From positions 27,022-91,021 of the forward strand of contig JAQUAG010000003.1 of the NCBI GenBank assembly GCA_028687375.1: a DNA stretch of 64,000 bases, in the 5' to 3' direction. Positions 28,163-37,625 of this stretch are shown piece after piece. Origin of the DNA: Arcobacteraceae bacterium (GTDB lineage Bacteria; Campylobacterota; Campylobacteria; Campylobacterales; Arcobacteraceae). The notes under the pieces were generated by a model. It was not told where the DNA came from. It was given only the letters and a program-made list of their open reading frames with translations, and searched no databases. Within the stretch, counting starts at the first letter, position 1. Every line of letters begins with the position of its first letter. The translations under genes and the position numbers were made by a program.

Positions 28163-28192
28163 AAAAGCCCACTTTCAAAAAAGTGGGCTTTT
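28163..28192 (-). terminator. Terminator after soxD
   Basis: A 13-bp stem, AAAAGCCCACTTT and AAAGTGGGCTTTT, has a 4-base loop. On the minus strand it leads into TTTTTTT. It ends the soxCD transcript 34 bases after soxD. Confidence 0.88.
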
Positions 28193-28225
28193 AGTTTTTA
28201 TCAAAACAAGATAATTTATTAAAAA

Positions 28226-29407
28226 TTATTTACTTGCTTCAATCATATAATCAACGATTTTTTTGAAATCATCATCTGACATCTCAAGACCACCTTTTGG
28301 AGGCATAGCATTAATACCATTGATACCATTGTGATATACAGCATCTAAACCTTTTGCAGTAACTTTTGCCCAAGCATCTTTGTTCCCAACTACAGGAGCT
28401 CCAATAGCTTCATTTCCATGACAAGCACTACATTTTTCTTCATATGCAGCTTTCATAGGATTAGCACCTTCTACTACTGGTACAAACCAATCTCTTTTTG
28501 TCGATGGTGTTGGATTAAAATCTTTTAATTCATTTTTAATTTTAAGAACTGGAACTGGACCTTTAACACAATTTTTCATACATCTTTTACCAGTACCATA
28601 ATTCTTAGGATCACTCATAAATGCTTGAACATTTTTTGGCCCTTGTTTAGGATTTTTTGTATCAACATCTGGGTAGAAACCTTCAGCATTTGGCATTTTT
28701 ATTTTCGAAAATTTTTCTCTATTTAAAACATAATCGTCACCAAGTTCTTCACCATCGATTTTAATACCATTAATAGATAATAAATATGCTGTAATTGCAT
28801 ATGTTTCACTATTACTTAAACTTTTTGGATGTGGGAATGGCATAGCATCTTGGATATACCAAAATAATGTACTGGCATATGGCCAATATGATCCTATTGT
28901 TCTAATTGGTGCATCTGGATTTGGATTTTCGTCAGCTGGATTCATAAGTTGATTTTTTAAACTATTAATACTTCCTCCAGCAAGTCTTGGATATCCTTTT
29001 CCACCACTACCAAAATCACCGTGACACATAACACATTGCGCATCGTAAAGTTCTCCACCTTGCTCAACTGTACCTTCAGCTTTTTTGGGTTTTCCATCTT
29101 CACCAAGAACTACTTCACCATTTTTTGTATCAAATTCTGGCATACCAGTACCATTAGGCATAGTATCAATATTCCAAGCTGCTATCTCTCTTGGAGTTGC
29201 TGCTCTTCCATGGTTGAATTTTACCTTTTGGTCATTTACATAATATGATGTATATTTACCTTTTTTAACATCATACTTTACTCCACCGTCAATCGCTTTA
29301 TTAGCCATTTTATCTCCAGCAACTGCTGAAGTTAACATTAAAGAAGCTGATAAACTTATACCAACAAGAGTTGTTGCCTTAAGCTTTATGTTTTCTAATA
29401 TGTACAT
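28226..29407 (-). CDS. soxD: Sulfur dehydrogenase cytochrome subunit SoxD
   Basis: SoxD is the di-haem electron acceptor of SoxC. It has a signal peptide and two haem c sites, QCVMCHGDF near residue 125 and KCSACHGNE near residue 325. A Cys pair in CMKNCVKGP between them suggests a disulfide. I choose the ATG at 29407 (MYILENIK) because an AGGGGAG ribosome site precedes it; the upstream ATG at 29428 would place that site inside the coding region. The start overlaps the soxC end by 29 bases, so translation is coupled. Confidence 0.9.
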   Translation of the reverse strand: MYILENIKLKATTLVGISLSASLMLTSAVAGDKMANKAIDGGVKYDVKKGKYTSYYVNDQKVKFNHGRAATPREIAAWNIDTMPNGTGMPEFDTKNGEVVLGEDGKPKKAEGTVEQGGELYDAQCVMCHGDFGSGGKGYPRLAGGSINSLKNQLMNPADENPNPDAPIRTIGSYWPYASTLFWYIQDAMPFPHPKSLSNSETYAITAYLLSINGIKIDGEELGDDYVLNREKFSKIKMPNAEGFYPDVDTKNPKQGPKNVQAFMSDPKNYGTGKRCMKNCVKGPVPVLKIKNELKDFNPTPSTKRDWFVPVVEGANPMKAAYEEKCSACHGNEAIGAPVVGNKDAWAKVTAKGLDAVYHNGINGINAMPPKGGLEMSDDDFKKIVDYMIEASK

Positions 29408-30713
29408 TACTACACTCCCCTTTTTCATTTATTTCCCAAGTTACGATAGCATTTCTATGATATACAGATTCAACACCAATAACTGAAGTTTCTTCATCAA
29501 TTGTAGGTTGAACATTACCCATATCATCATAAGATCTACTTGCAAGTAATAGTGGTTTACCGTCCCATTTAGTAACATAACTAAATCTAGTCCACGCTTT
29601 TGGCAATACAAGACCTTTTAATTTAGCTTCTACCCAGTTATTTCCACCATCGAAAGTTAAATCAACACCTTTAATAGTCCCTTGACCAGACCAAGCAAGA
29701 CCTTCAATCTCTACCATCTCTCCAACCTTAAGTTCAGTCCATGGTTTTTCAGGACATGGGCTAATAACAACTGAATTTACTTCATTTGCCCAGAAATATT
29801 GGATAGCTTTTCCACTATGTTGTAACATTGTATATTTTGAAGTTTCCTCTTTTGAATGCCATGGTTTATCTGAGAATTCTAATCTTTTTAACCATTTAGT
29901 ATTTAAGTTACCTTCCCAACCTGGAACTAATAATCTTAAAGGATAGCCTTGCTCTGGTCTTAATGCTTCACCATTTTGTCCCCATACAAGCATTGCATCA
30001 TCAAGTGCTTTTTCAACTGGTATAGTTCTTGGATTTCCTGCATTATCAGAACCTTCAGCAAGCATCCATACAGCATCATCAGCAAGACCAATATCATCTA
30101 AAACAGTCTTCAGCATAACACCTGTCCACATAGCACAACTCATCATCCCTTTTAAGAATTGAGTATTATTGAACTGTGGTCCTCTCCAGTCTGTTGAACC
30201 ATTTGCTGGACACTCAATAAAGTAAATTCTACTTTCACTTGGATATTTTTTCAAATCATCAAGTGTAAAAACAACTTCTCTTTTCACTTTTCCATGAATC
30301 ATAAGTCTGAACTCATTTGGATCAACATGTGCTGTTCCACCATGATTTCTTGTAAAAAATAACCCATTTGGAGTAATTATCCCTTCAGATTCATGTACTG
30401 GACACATAGAAACAGATGCATACATATCACCAGATGATAGTAAGTCTGTAGTTCTTCTTACATTGTTATGCTCATATGGAGATGGCATTCCATAAGGATT
30501 CTTTGTAACCAAATCACCTAGTTTTGTCCCCCAAGGTGCCTCTTCAATTATCGCTTTATCATCAGCTCTAAGACTAACTGGTGACAATACTTGTGCTGCA
30601 GCAACTGCACCAACTGAATACACCGCTGTTTTTTTAAAAAATTCTCTTCTACTATTTGGCATTTCTGCTTGAGTAGTTAAGTCTTTTTTAAAGATTTCGC
30701 TTATTTTCTTCAT
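29379..30713 (-). CDS. soxC: Molybdenum subunit SoxC of sulfur dehydrogenase
   Basis: SoxC oxidises the sulfane sulfur left on SoxY after SoxB acts, and with SoxD it allows complete oxidation of thiosulfate to sulfate. It belongs to the sulfite oxidase family. A Tat signal NSRREFFKK at the N terminus is followed by a hydrophobic stretch ending at SLRADDKA. The molybdopterin Cys is in YFIECPANGSTDWRG near residue 168. A C-terminal Mo-co dimerisation domain is visible. At 444 residues it has the usual length. The neighbouring soxYZ duplicates seen with soxCD in some relatives are absent. Confidence 0.95.
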   Translation of the reverse strand: MKKISEIFKKDLTTQAEMPNSRREFFKKTAVYSVGAVAAAQVLSPVSLRADDKAIIEEAPWGTKLGDLVTKNPYGMPSPYEHNNVRRTTDLLSSGDMYASVSMCPVHESEGIITPNGLFFTRNHGGTAHVDPNEFRLMIHGKVKREVVFTLDDLKKYPSESRIYFIECPANGSTDWRGPQFNNTQFLKGMMSCAMWTGVMLKTVLDDIGLADDAVWMLAEGSDNAGNPRTIPVEKALDDAMLVWGQNGEALRPEQGYPLRLLVPGWEGNLNTKWLKRLEFSDKPWHSKEETSKYTMLQHSGKAIQYFWANEVNSVVISPCPEKPWTELKVGEMVEIEGLAWSGQGTIKGVDLTFDGGNNWVEAKLKGLVLPKAWTRFSYVTKWDGKPLLLASRSYDDMGNVQPTIDEETSVIGVESVYHRNAIVTWEINEKGECSNVHIRKHKA

Positions 30714-30726
30714 TGTTCCTCCTATA

Positions 30727-30788
30727 TTTTAGTAATTCACTTACCACTAAGAACGGAGATTATAGTAAAAAAATATTTCGATTGTCAA
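30727..30788 (-). promoter_or_regulatory. soxC promoter (twin of the soxX promoter)
   Basis: On the minus strand TTGACA (30783-30788) and TATAAT (30759-30764) are 18 bases apart. CTCCGTTCTTAGTGG follows, then the shared ATTACTAAAA. The match to the soxX promoter covers the -35, the -10, the segment after the -10 and the spacing. The spacer bases between the boxes differ. Confidence 0.8.
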
Positions 30789-31052
30789 GGAATTTATCTA
30801 AATAAAAATATTATTTTCTCTTATAAAATATAAAATTAATAAATAATATAAGATATAGTTTTTATTTTGTTTTTCTAGTTTAATAAAATTATTATATTTC
30901 TCAAAAAAGTACTTATTTTATGGTACTTGACAGCTATGTATAAAGAGAATTTATGAAAATAATAGATTAATCTTTTAATAAAAATACTTCTATTTTTTTA
31001 TTAAAATTGCCTCAAAAAGTAACACATCATTTATTTTGTTATGGTAATATTT
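30789..31052. other. AT-rich divergent intergenic region
   Basis: The 366-base gap between soxC and the MOSC gene holds the soxC promoter on its left side and a probable -10 (TACAAT at 31053-31058) for the MOSC gene on its right. The middle is A/T-rich and I see no gene or structured element in it. Confidence 0.5.
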
Positions 31053-31079
31053 TACAATTTTTAAAATAGGTGATAAAAA

Positions 31080-31505
31080 ATGTACAACAAAATCTTAAAA
31101 TTATTCATAGCAAATAAAGAAACAAAACAGATGGATGAAAAAAAAGAGCTTCAGCTAGAAATCGGTGGAATAATCGATGATAAATATTTCGGAAGAGAAA
31201 ATAGAGAAATTTTACTCACAAGTGTAGCTGGATATGAATTAGCTTTAAAAAATAATATTCCCATGGTATATGGAACTTTAGGGGAAAACATCCTAACTGA
31301 TATGAATACTAAAACCTTGCAATTAGGAGACAAACTCAAAATAGCAGATGCGCTACTTGAAGTAAGTATGCTTTGTCCTGTTTGTACCCATCTTTCAGTC
31401 ATCAAAAAAGAACTCCCTAATCTTATAAAAGAGGATAGAGGGATTTTTCTAAAAGTGATAAATGGTGGGGAAATATCACTGAACGATACAATTCAATTAT
31501 TATAA
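31080..31505 (+). CDS. MOSC-domain protein
   Basis: This cytoplasmic protein of 141 residues has the MOSC-type beta-barrel pattern: IGGIIDDKYFGRENREILL, GTLGENILTD, then LGDKLKIADALLEVS. The Cys-containing segment LCPVCTHLS follows. MOSC proteins handle molybdenum cofactor or sulfur transfer. The position opposite the molybdoenzyme gene soxC fits such a role but does not prove it. Its last six bases overlap the end of the convergent neighbour. Confidence 0.7.
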   Translation: MYNKILKLFIANKETKQMDEKKELQLEIGGIIDDKYFGRENREILLTSVAGYELALKNNIPMVYGTLGENILTDMNTKTLQLGDKLKIADALLEVSMLCPVCTHLSVIKKELPNLIKEDRGIFLKVINGGEISLNDTIQLL

Positions 31506-33386
31506 ATAATTCTCTTTTGTATCGCTAAAATCTATTTGTGTTCCCATTGTTTTATATTTATCAAAATAATATGTCACAAAACTTTTGAGATTTTCATTGT
31601 TTGGAAGAAAATAATTTGTCTCTTTTTTTGCAAATTGATGAAGCCATAAAGTTGCATCTTGTTTAGTTAAATAATGATTTGCTAAAGATGAATATGTTGA
31701 GATATACCAATCTTTCAAAGTTTTTATAGCATTTTCACTTTTATCAATCAAAAGTTCCTCTTTCTCTTTATTAAAAGATAAAACACCACATTCAAAAAGC
31801 CCACTTAAATGGATAAGTCCCTCACAATAATATGGTTGTACTTCATCAACTTCCATCCAACCAATAAGTCCAACTGCTCGTTTAATTGTATCGCTTATCA
31901 CAAATCTTTCAAGCTCTACCTCATCACTATTTCTATCCATAAAAAATGAAACTAATCCACCTGTTGTTGCTTTAAACTCTTCTATATTTTTAAAGTTTCC
32001 AGTTTTATTCATCACACTTTCACTTGTCTCATCACACCATAAAATGTGTCCAAATTCATGTCCAATTGTTGTAATATCATATACTCTATGCCAATCAGAA
32101 CTATTTTTAAATAAAAAATTTCGCTCTTGCGTTAAAAATTCTTGTCCAAAAATATCAGTTGAAAGTTTTAAAAATGGTTTTGCTCTTTGTGTTTGAAGTA
32201 TCTCATCACTAAAAGCAAATATCTTTTTACCAAGCTCTTTTGATATTTTTTCATCGTTTGGTACAACTTGAGCTGAAAAAAGTCCATTGTATTCTGCTCC
32301 AAAAAAGAGTGCAGGACGACCTATATAAAGTTGTACTTTATCTAAACTTTTTTGGCAAAAATCGAAAGTTGTTTTGTATTTTTCTTCACTATCAATAGCT
32401 TTATAAAGCTCATTTGACATATTTTTGAGTTTTTTTGCTCGTTGATTTTCACTTTGATATGTTGGATTTGAAAGTCGAATATCCCACTCCAAGGCAACTG
32501 CTTTTCTATAATGATCTTCATAATATTCAAGTGGATGCCCAATTTGGATAGGACTCGTTATCTCCATCCAAGCCCTATCTACTTCACTCCAATAATGTAC
32601 CAATCTATCTGGACGTTTTTCACTAAAAGCTGTGATTAATGACTGAATATATTTTACATATTGCCATTTTTGACCATACACTTCATCTTCGAGTTCTATT
32701 AAAGTATCGCTAAATTCTTCTAACGCATCAACAACCCCTAACACCTCTTTTCTAAATGCTTTAATATAAGCTTCACTTTTATATCCAATAGTATCTTCGC
32801 CATCCTCTTTTACAAGTACACTATAACTTCTATCAGCTACTAAATCATCATGCCCTAAATCAAAAAGATTATTTTTTTCTAAATACTCCATAACTTTTTC
32901 ATCATTTCCAAATTTAGCCAATAACTCTTTATTTATTCCATTGATAATATGAGCTGTCCAACTACTTTGCCAAACTGTCATACTAAGTCCAACATTGTAA
33001 ACACCTTTAAATATCTCTCTATAAAATGGTGTTAGAAGATTTTCTTTTTGAATAAATTCTATTGTTTCATTATGGTAGTCATTCCAAAAGTTTGCTACAA
33101 ATTTATAAGCCGTCTCAACTAAAGAGATTATTTCTATATCACTTAGTTCCCTTTTTTTTAAAACTTGCACAAAACTATCATCTCTTAAACTTACAAGTCT
33201 GCCTACAAGTGCAACTCGTAAATCATCACTCATAGAAAGTCCAAGTTGTTTTGCCATCGCATCAATGATTTCTAGTTTTTCAAACTGATTATTTTCTAAA
33301 AATTGGTAAAGCTTATTAACCTCTTTTTTCTTTTCGCTTAAATAATCATATACTACTTGTACATCACTTAAAAATTTATCTTTCAT
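31500..33386 (-). CDS. CiaB-like protein with HExGH metallopeptidase motif
   Basis: This large soluble protein of 628 residues has no signal peptide. The sequence TIGHEFGHILW near residue 440 matches a zinc-peptidase HExxH helix. Its length and overall pattern match what is annotated as invasion antigen CiaB in Campylobacter and Arcobacter. I place it there by family impression, not by search. The HEFGH motif suggests a peptidase or a former one, which the CiaB name does not convey. It is the last gene of the leuA-channel unit. Confidence 0.6.
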   Translation of the reverse strand: MKDKFLSDVQVVYDYLSEKKKEVNKLYQFLENNQFEKLEIIDAMAKQLGLSMSDDLRVALVGRLVSLRDDSFVQVLKKRELSDIEIISLVETAYKFVANFWNDYHNETIEFIQKENLLTPFYREIFKGVYNVGLSMTVWQSSWTAHIINGINKELLAKFGNDEKVMEYLEKNNLFDLGHDDLVADRSYSVLVKEDGEDTIGYKSEAYIKAFRKEVLGVVDALEEFSDTLIELEDEVYGQKWQYVKYIQSLITAFSEKRPDRLVHYWSEVDRAWMEITSPIQIGHPLEYYEDHYRKAVALEWDIRLSNPTYQSENQRAKKLKNMSNELYKAIDSEEKYKTTFDFCQKSLDKVQLYIGRPALFFGAEYNGLFSAQVVPNDEKISKELGKKIFAFSDEILQTQRAKPFLKLSTDIFGQEFLTQERNFLFKNSSDWHRVYDITTIGHEFGHILWCDETSESVMNKTGNFKNIEEFKATTGGLVSFFMDRNSDEVELERFVISDTIKRAVGLIGWMEVDEVQPYYCEGLIHLSGLFECGVLSFNKEKEELLIDKSENAIKTLKDWYISTYSSLANHYLTKQDATLWLHQFAKKETNYFLPNNENLKSFVTYYFDKYKTMGTQIDFSDTKENYL

Positions 33387-33409
33387 ATTGCCCTCTAATT
33401 TTTTTATTT

Positions 33410-34111
33410 TTATTTTTGAGTTTTTATCAAAAACTCTTCAAATTCTACTATCTCTTTTTCTCTTCCCAAAATAACAATAATATCACCAGCATCCAACTTA
33501 TGATTTATTCCTCTAGAAGAAAATGTAAATTCATGACTTAATTCTTTATCTTGAATACCTAATAAAAGTAAATTAAACTGCTTCAATTCTACAAGTTCTT
33601 TTGAATACTTTCCATCTAATATACTATTCTCTAAAATCAAAATCTCTTTCACTAATAATCCAGAATGTCCATACAAAATCCCATCCATAATACTAAGTGA
33701 AATTGGCTTATCAAGTTGTCTAAAAATTCGTAAACCCGTTGTTTCACTAGGATTTATACAAACTGTCGCTCCAGCTAAATGTAACTTTTTCTCTTCATTT
33801 AAATCATTTGCTAAAGTCATTATTCGTAACTCTTTATTTAAACTTCTAGCACTTAGGGTCACAAATAGATTTCTATTAAATTCATTATGAACACAAAAAA
33901 TAATCTCTATAGCATCGGTGTTGATACCTAAAGACAAAAGCTCTTTATCATCATAACACTCAAAATCGTAAATATTAGTTGTGTAGTTATCTTTTATAGC
34001 AAACTGCCGAATAGCGCCAATAGGTTCAATTATAGCAAACTCATATTGTTCCTCTTGCAATTTTGAAGCTATCTCTGCTGCAAGCTTACTATATCCAAAT
34101 ATTAGTACCAT
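33410..34111 (-). CDS. TrkA/RCK-type NAD-binding K+ regulatory protein
   Basis: This soluble protein of 233 residues has a Rossmann start (VLIFGYSKLAAEIAS) and a TrkA-C-like end (HKLDAGDIIVILGREKEI). It probably acts as a regulator of K+ transport, possibly with the channel encoded just upstream, whose stop overlaps its ATG. Its nucleotide loop GYSKLA differs from the canonical GxGxxG, so NAD binding may be altered or lost. Confidence 0.75.
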   Translation of the reverse strand: MVLIFGYSKLAAEIASKLQEEQYEFAIIEPIGAIRQFAIKDNYTTNIYDFECYDDKELLSLGINTDAIEIIFCVHNEFNRNLFVTLSARSLNKELRIMTLANDLNEEKKLHLAGATVCINPSETTGLRIFRQLDKPISLSIMDGILYGHSGLLVKEILILENSILDGKYSKELVELKQFNLLLLGIQDKELSHEFTFSSRGINHKLDAGDIIVILGREKEIVEFEEFLIKTQK

Positions 34112-35670
34112 TATTTTGCCCTTTGAAGATATTTTTTAAATTCTGCTATTGTTTTTTCATACCCAATCACCACTAAAAAATCTTTTTCTCGTATGGTAAT
34201 ACTCTCTTTATTTGGATTGAAAATAAATTTCTTTTTATCTTTATCATTTGTAAGTCCCACAAAAGTAAGATTAAACCTATCAAAACTAATATCACTTAAC
34301 TTTTTACCTACAAAAAGTGAGTTTTGAAAAATTTCCACTTCATTGATAACTGCACCTTTATAATCTGTAAGAATATCATCAATAGCTTCATAAGCAATAG
34401 GAGCTTTAATAAAGCCAATAGCAACTTTTGCTAATAGGTCATTTGACATTATCAACTCATTTGCACCAGCAATTTTAAGCTTCTCTTTTGTTCTTTGTCT
34501 ATTACATTTTGAAATTATTTGGATGTTTGGATTTAAACTTCTGATAGCCAAAATAATTGAAAGATTAATCGTATCATCTTCAGTTAAAATAACAACCGAT
34601 TTGATATTTGTATTCAATCCAATTTTTTCTAACAAATCAATATCACTTGCATCGTCTTTGATAATATTTACACTATGAAGCTCAGCTTGATGAAACACTT
34701 CAGGATTTGGGTCTATCACAAGTACACGATGGCTATTTTTAAGTAAATTTTCCACAAGCATATGCCCAGCTTTCCCAAAACCACATACCAAAATATATTT
34801 TTTTGATTTATTGATACTTGTTAAAGTTTTTGTTTTTTTAATCAAATCTAATTTATCAGACATAGCACTTGTAACAATCGCAGTAAAAAATGCAGCAACT
34901 GCAATTCCAGCGACAATCAAAATAAGCACAACCAATCTACCAGCTTCAGAATGTGGTGTAATATCCCCATATCCAATAGTAGCTACTGTTATAAATGACC
35001 AATAAACAGAATCAGCAAACGAATTTACATTATGATTGACATCTCCACCCTCATAGATATAAAATACAATTGCAGCAAAAAATACAACCAATAGGTAAAG
35101 CCCTAATAACATTATCAATTCTGTTTTTTTTTCGACAAATATTTTTATAAATTGATGGAGTGAACTTGAATATCGAAGCACTTTAAAAAGTCTAAAAAGT
35201 AAAAATATTCTTAAGATTCTAAGAGGTCTATATGATGGTAAGATGGCTAAAATATCGATTATTGAACTAAGGGAGAAAACATACGATATCTTTTCTTGAA
35301 AAATAATTTTCAAAGAGTGACTCAACTTAAATGGTATATTGAGATATTGTGATTCTTCGTAATCTTTTATGATTTGTTTATGGGATTCATAGCTTAAAAT
35401 ATACCTGCCAATATATTCTATGATAAATACAGTAACAGCAAAATATTCATAATAAATAAGATTTTCATCCACTGCATGACGAACTTCATAAACTAATATT
35501 CCCACCGTTGTAATAACTAAAAAAACAATAAACAGATCAAAAAACTTTTTGTATCTTGAATATTCATTTTCAAGAATATTAACTAAAAAAGTTCTAAACC
35601 TATGATAAGAGTTAGAACTTTCTATAGAATAAGCTAGTTTTACAACTTTAAGGGAAAAGTGATTAGACAT
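34111..35670 (-). CDS. Voltage-gated-type K+ channel with RCK domain
   Basis: This protein of 519 residues has six membrane helices. An S4-like segment [17 protein letters not shown] (about 150-170) carries regularly spaced Arg and Lys. A pore loop follows, with selectivity filter [10 protein letters not shown] near residue 230. From about residue 293 a TrkA-N domain begins ([15 protein letters not shown]), followed by a TrkA-C domain. This is a complete bacterial Kv-like channel with a ligand-gating RCK domain. Its ATG overlaps the leuA stop, so it is translationally coupled to leuA. Confidence 0.88.
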   Translation of the reverse strand: MSNHFSLKVVKLAYSIESSNSYHRFRTFLVNILENEYSRYKKFFDLFIVFLVITTVGILVYEVRHAVDENLIYYEYFAVTVFIIEYIGRYILSYESHKQIIKDYEESQYLNIPFKLSHSLKIIFQEKISYVFSLSSIIDILAILPSYRPLRILRIFLLFRLFKVLRYSSSLHQFIKIFVEKKTELIMLLGLYLLVVFFAAIVFYIYEGGDVNHNVNSFADSVYWSFITVATIGYGDITPHSEAGRLVVLILIVAGIAVAAFFTAIVTSAMSDKLDLIKKTKTLTSINKSKKYILVCGFGKAGHMLVENLLKNSHRVLVIDPNPEVFHQAELHSVNIIKDDASDIDLLEKIGLNTNIKSVVILTEDDTINLSIILAIRSLNPNIQIISKCNRQRTKEKLKIAGANELIMSNDLLAKVAIGFIKAPIAYEAIDDILTDYKGAVINEVEIFQNSLFVGKKLSDISFDRFNLTFVGLTNDKDKKKFIFNPNKESITIREKDFLVVIGYEKTIAEFKKYLQRAK

Positions 35671-37231
35671 TATGCAATTGATTTTTAGAAAGTAAATTTT
35701 TCATTGATAAATAACTATTTAAAGCACTTATATATGCTTTTGCACTAGCTAACATCGTATCTATGCTCAATCCATGCCCAATCATTGCAGGGTTGTGATT
35801 GTCAAAAACAACTTTACAAGTTACTTTAGCTAATGCATCTTGACCTTCACTCACAGCTTTAACTGTATAATCATTTAAGACACCTTTGTATCCCGTGATT
35901 CTATCAATTGTTTTGAAAATAGCATCGATTGTACCATCACCAATAGCAGCATCAGTGTACTCTTTTCCCTCAAATTTAACACACACTGCAGCACTAGGCA
36001 CTCCATTTGAACAATCAGCAATTTGCAATGAAATCAACTCATAAGTGACATTTGTTGATAATTTTTCATCTGTGATAATCATTCTGATATCATCATCTGA
36101 AATCTCTTTTTTCTTATCACAAATATTTTTGAAACTCTCAAATGTTTTATTTAACTCTTCATCACTTAAATTATCAATTCCCATAGAAACTAACTTATCT
36201 TTAAATGCCGCTCGACCTGAGTGTTTTCCTAAAACTATTGAGTTGTTTTTTTCAATTCCAATATCTTCAGGTCGTATAATCTCATAAGTTTCACTATGTT
36301 TTAAAACACCATCTTGATGGATACCACTCTCATGTGAAAATGCATTTTTTCCAACGATTGCTTTGTTTGGTTGAGGCTCAATACCAGTAATTGTAGCAAC
36401 TAATTTACTAGCTTTCATAATCTCTTTTGTATTGATATTGGTATCAAATCCACCAAACATATCTTTTCGTGTTTTTAAAACCATCACAATCTCTTCCATT
36501 GCTGCATTTCCAGCTCTCTCACCTAAACCATTTATCGTACACTCAACTTGTCTAGCCCCAGCGTCAATTCCAGCTAATGTATTTGCAACCGCTAAACCTA
36601 AATCGTTGTGATTGTGTAAAGAGATAATTGCTCGACCATTTATATAGGTATGTAACTCTTTCACCATCGCATAAATCTCATTTGGTAATCTATACCCAAC
36701 AGTATCAGGTAAATTAATTGTTCTTGCCCCCGCACTTATAACTGCATCGATTATCTCTTTCATAAAAGGGATTTCACTTCTCCCTGCATCTTCTAAAGAA
36801 AACTCTACATCATCGACAAAAGTTTTTGCATAAGTTACCGCGTTTACAGCTTTTTTAATCACTTCATTTGGAGCCATTTTTAATTTGTACTGCATATGGA
36901 TTGGACTTGTTGCTATAAAAGTATGGATTCTATTCATTTTTGCACTTTGAACTGCTAATCCAGCTTGTTTGATATCATTATCTAAAGCTCTTGCTAATGA
37001 ACAAATTCTACTATTTTGTATCGTTTGAGCTATTTGTGAAATCGCATCAAAATCCCCAGGACTTGCAGCTGCAAAACCAGCTTCTATCACATCCACTCTC
37101 AATCTTTCTAATTGTTGTGCTATTTGAATTTTTTCACCTGTATTCATTGAAGCACCTGGACTTTGCTCACCATCTCGTAATGTTGTATCGAAAATTATTA
37201 TTTTTTTATCGTCTGTTATTATGTTTGACAT
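35663..37231 (-). CDS. leuA: 2-isopropylmalate synthase
   Basis: LeuA condenses acetyl-CoA with 2-ketoisovalerate in the first committed step of leucine synthesis. The signature [15 protein letters not shown] is at residues 15-29, and the metal-binding [15 protein letters not shown] is in the barrel. The C-terminal regulatory domain (from about residue 390), which binds leucine for feedback inhibition, is present. At 522 residues it is full length. RBS AAAAGGA precedes the ATG. An apparent leader peptide lies about 220 bases upstream. Confidence 0.95.
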   Translation of the reverse strand: MSNIITDDKKIIIFDTTLRDGEQSPGASMNTGEKIQIAQQLERLRVDVIEAGFAAASPGDFDAISQIAQTIQNSRICSLARALDNDIKQAGLAVQSAKMNRIHTFIATSPIHMQYKLKMAPNEVIKKAVNAVTYAKTFVDDVEFSLEDAGRSEIPFMKEIIDAVISAGARTINLPDTVGYRLPNEIYAMVKELHTYINGRAIISLHNHNDLGLAVANTLAGIDAGARQVECTINGLGERAGNAAMEEIVMVLKTRKDMFGGFDTNINTKEIMKASKLVATITGIEPQPNKAIVGKNAFSHESGIHQDGVLKHSETYEIIRPEDIGIEKNNSIVLGKHSGRAAFKDKLVSMGIDNLSDEELNKTFESFKNICDKKKEISDDDIRMIITDEKLSTNVTYELISLQIADCSNGVPSAAVCVKFEGKEYTDAAIGDGTIDAIFKTIDRITGYKGVLNDYTVKAVSEGQDALAKVTCKVVFDNHNPAMIGHGLSIDTMLASAKAYISALNSYLSMKNLLSKNQLHNV

Positions 37232-37284
37232 ATTATTTTATCCTTTTTAATATCCCATTTTAAAAGGGACCATCTATTTTTTAA

Positions 37285-37334
37285 GCCGACTAAAGTCAGC
37301 TTTACGGTGTTTCGTAAAGCCGATTTTAATCGGC
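37285..37334 (-). repeat. Triple-hairpin palindromic element upstream of leuA
   Basis: In 50 bases three stems follow each other: GCCGAC-TAAA-GTCAGC (37285-37300, one mismatch), GCTTTACG-GTGTTT-CGTAAAGC (37299-37320, perfect 8 bp) and GCCGAT-TTTA-ATCGGC (37319-37334, perfect 6 bp). The whole is also a near-palindrome: its two 22-base arms match at 19 positions. It lies between the leader peptide and leuA. It could be an attenuation structure or a REP-like extragenic palindrome. Confidence 0.7.
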
Positions 37335-37436
37335 GATTCAATTTCAACTTATCACAAAACTAAAATCAATTTTAGTATTATTTAAAAAATTTCTTAAAAT
37401 TTATTTTGTAATTGTAGTAAAAAAAACGGAAAACTT

Positions 37437-37462
37437 GACTGAAATAGTCTTATTTTGATAAG
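37437..37462 (-). promoter_or_regulatory. Putative attenuator hairpins overlapping the leuL-like stop codon
   Basis: On the minus strand a 5-bp hairpin, CTTAT-CAAA-ATAAG (37449-37462), covers the last Leu codon and the stop of the leader peptide. A second small hairpin, GACT-ATTTC-AGTC (37437-37449), overlaps it by one base. Eight T residues follow ten bases later (37419-37426). The stems are short and I cannot compute the fold, so this is only a candidate attenuator. Confidence 0.4.
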
Positions 37463-37539
37463 AGGAGAAGGAGGAGAGTTTTATTTTCTGTGATATTTGT
37501 AGTTGTGTTTATTTTCTTCATTGTAGAAAATTTTTTCAT
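37450..37539 (-). CDS. leuL: Leucine leader peptide (leuL-like)
   Basis: This ORF of 29 residues reads MKKFSTMKKINTTTNITENK, then T, six consecutive leucines, S and K. The six Leu codons are CTC CTC CTT CTC CTC TTA; four are CTC, which is less common in neighbouring genes than TTA or CTT. A strong ribosome site AGAAGGGG precedes the ATG. The ORF stands in the otherwise empty leader of leuA, as expected for ribosome-mediated transcription attenuation by charged tRNA-Leu. Confidence 0.75.
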   Translation of the reverse strand: MKKFSTMKKINTTTNITENKTLLLLLLSK

Positions 37540-37625
37540 TTGTGTACCCCTTCTTTTTTTAATTTTTTGAAGAGAAACTTTATCTTATAAAACTTAAAAA
37601 TTCTATAAAAAGTTTTTATAATTTA

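Noticed and set aside
29408..29428. Upstream ATG for soxD
   Set aside because: The best ribosome site (AGGGGAG) lies inside this extension and is correctly spaced from the ATG at 29407.
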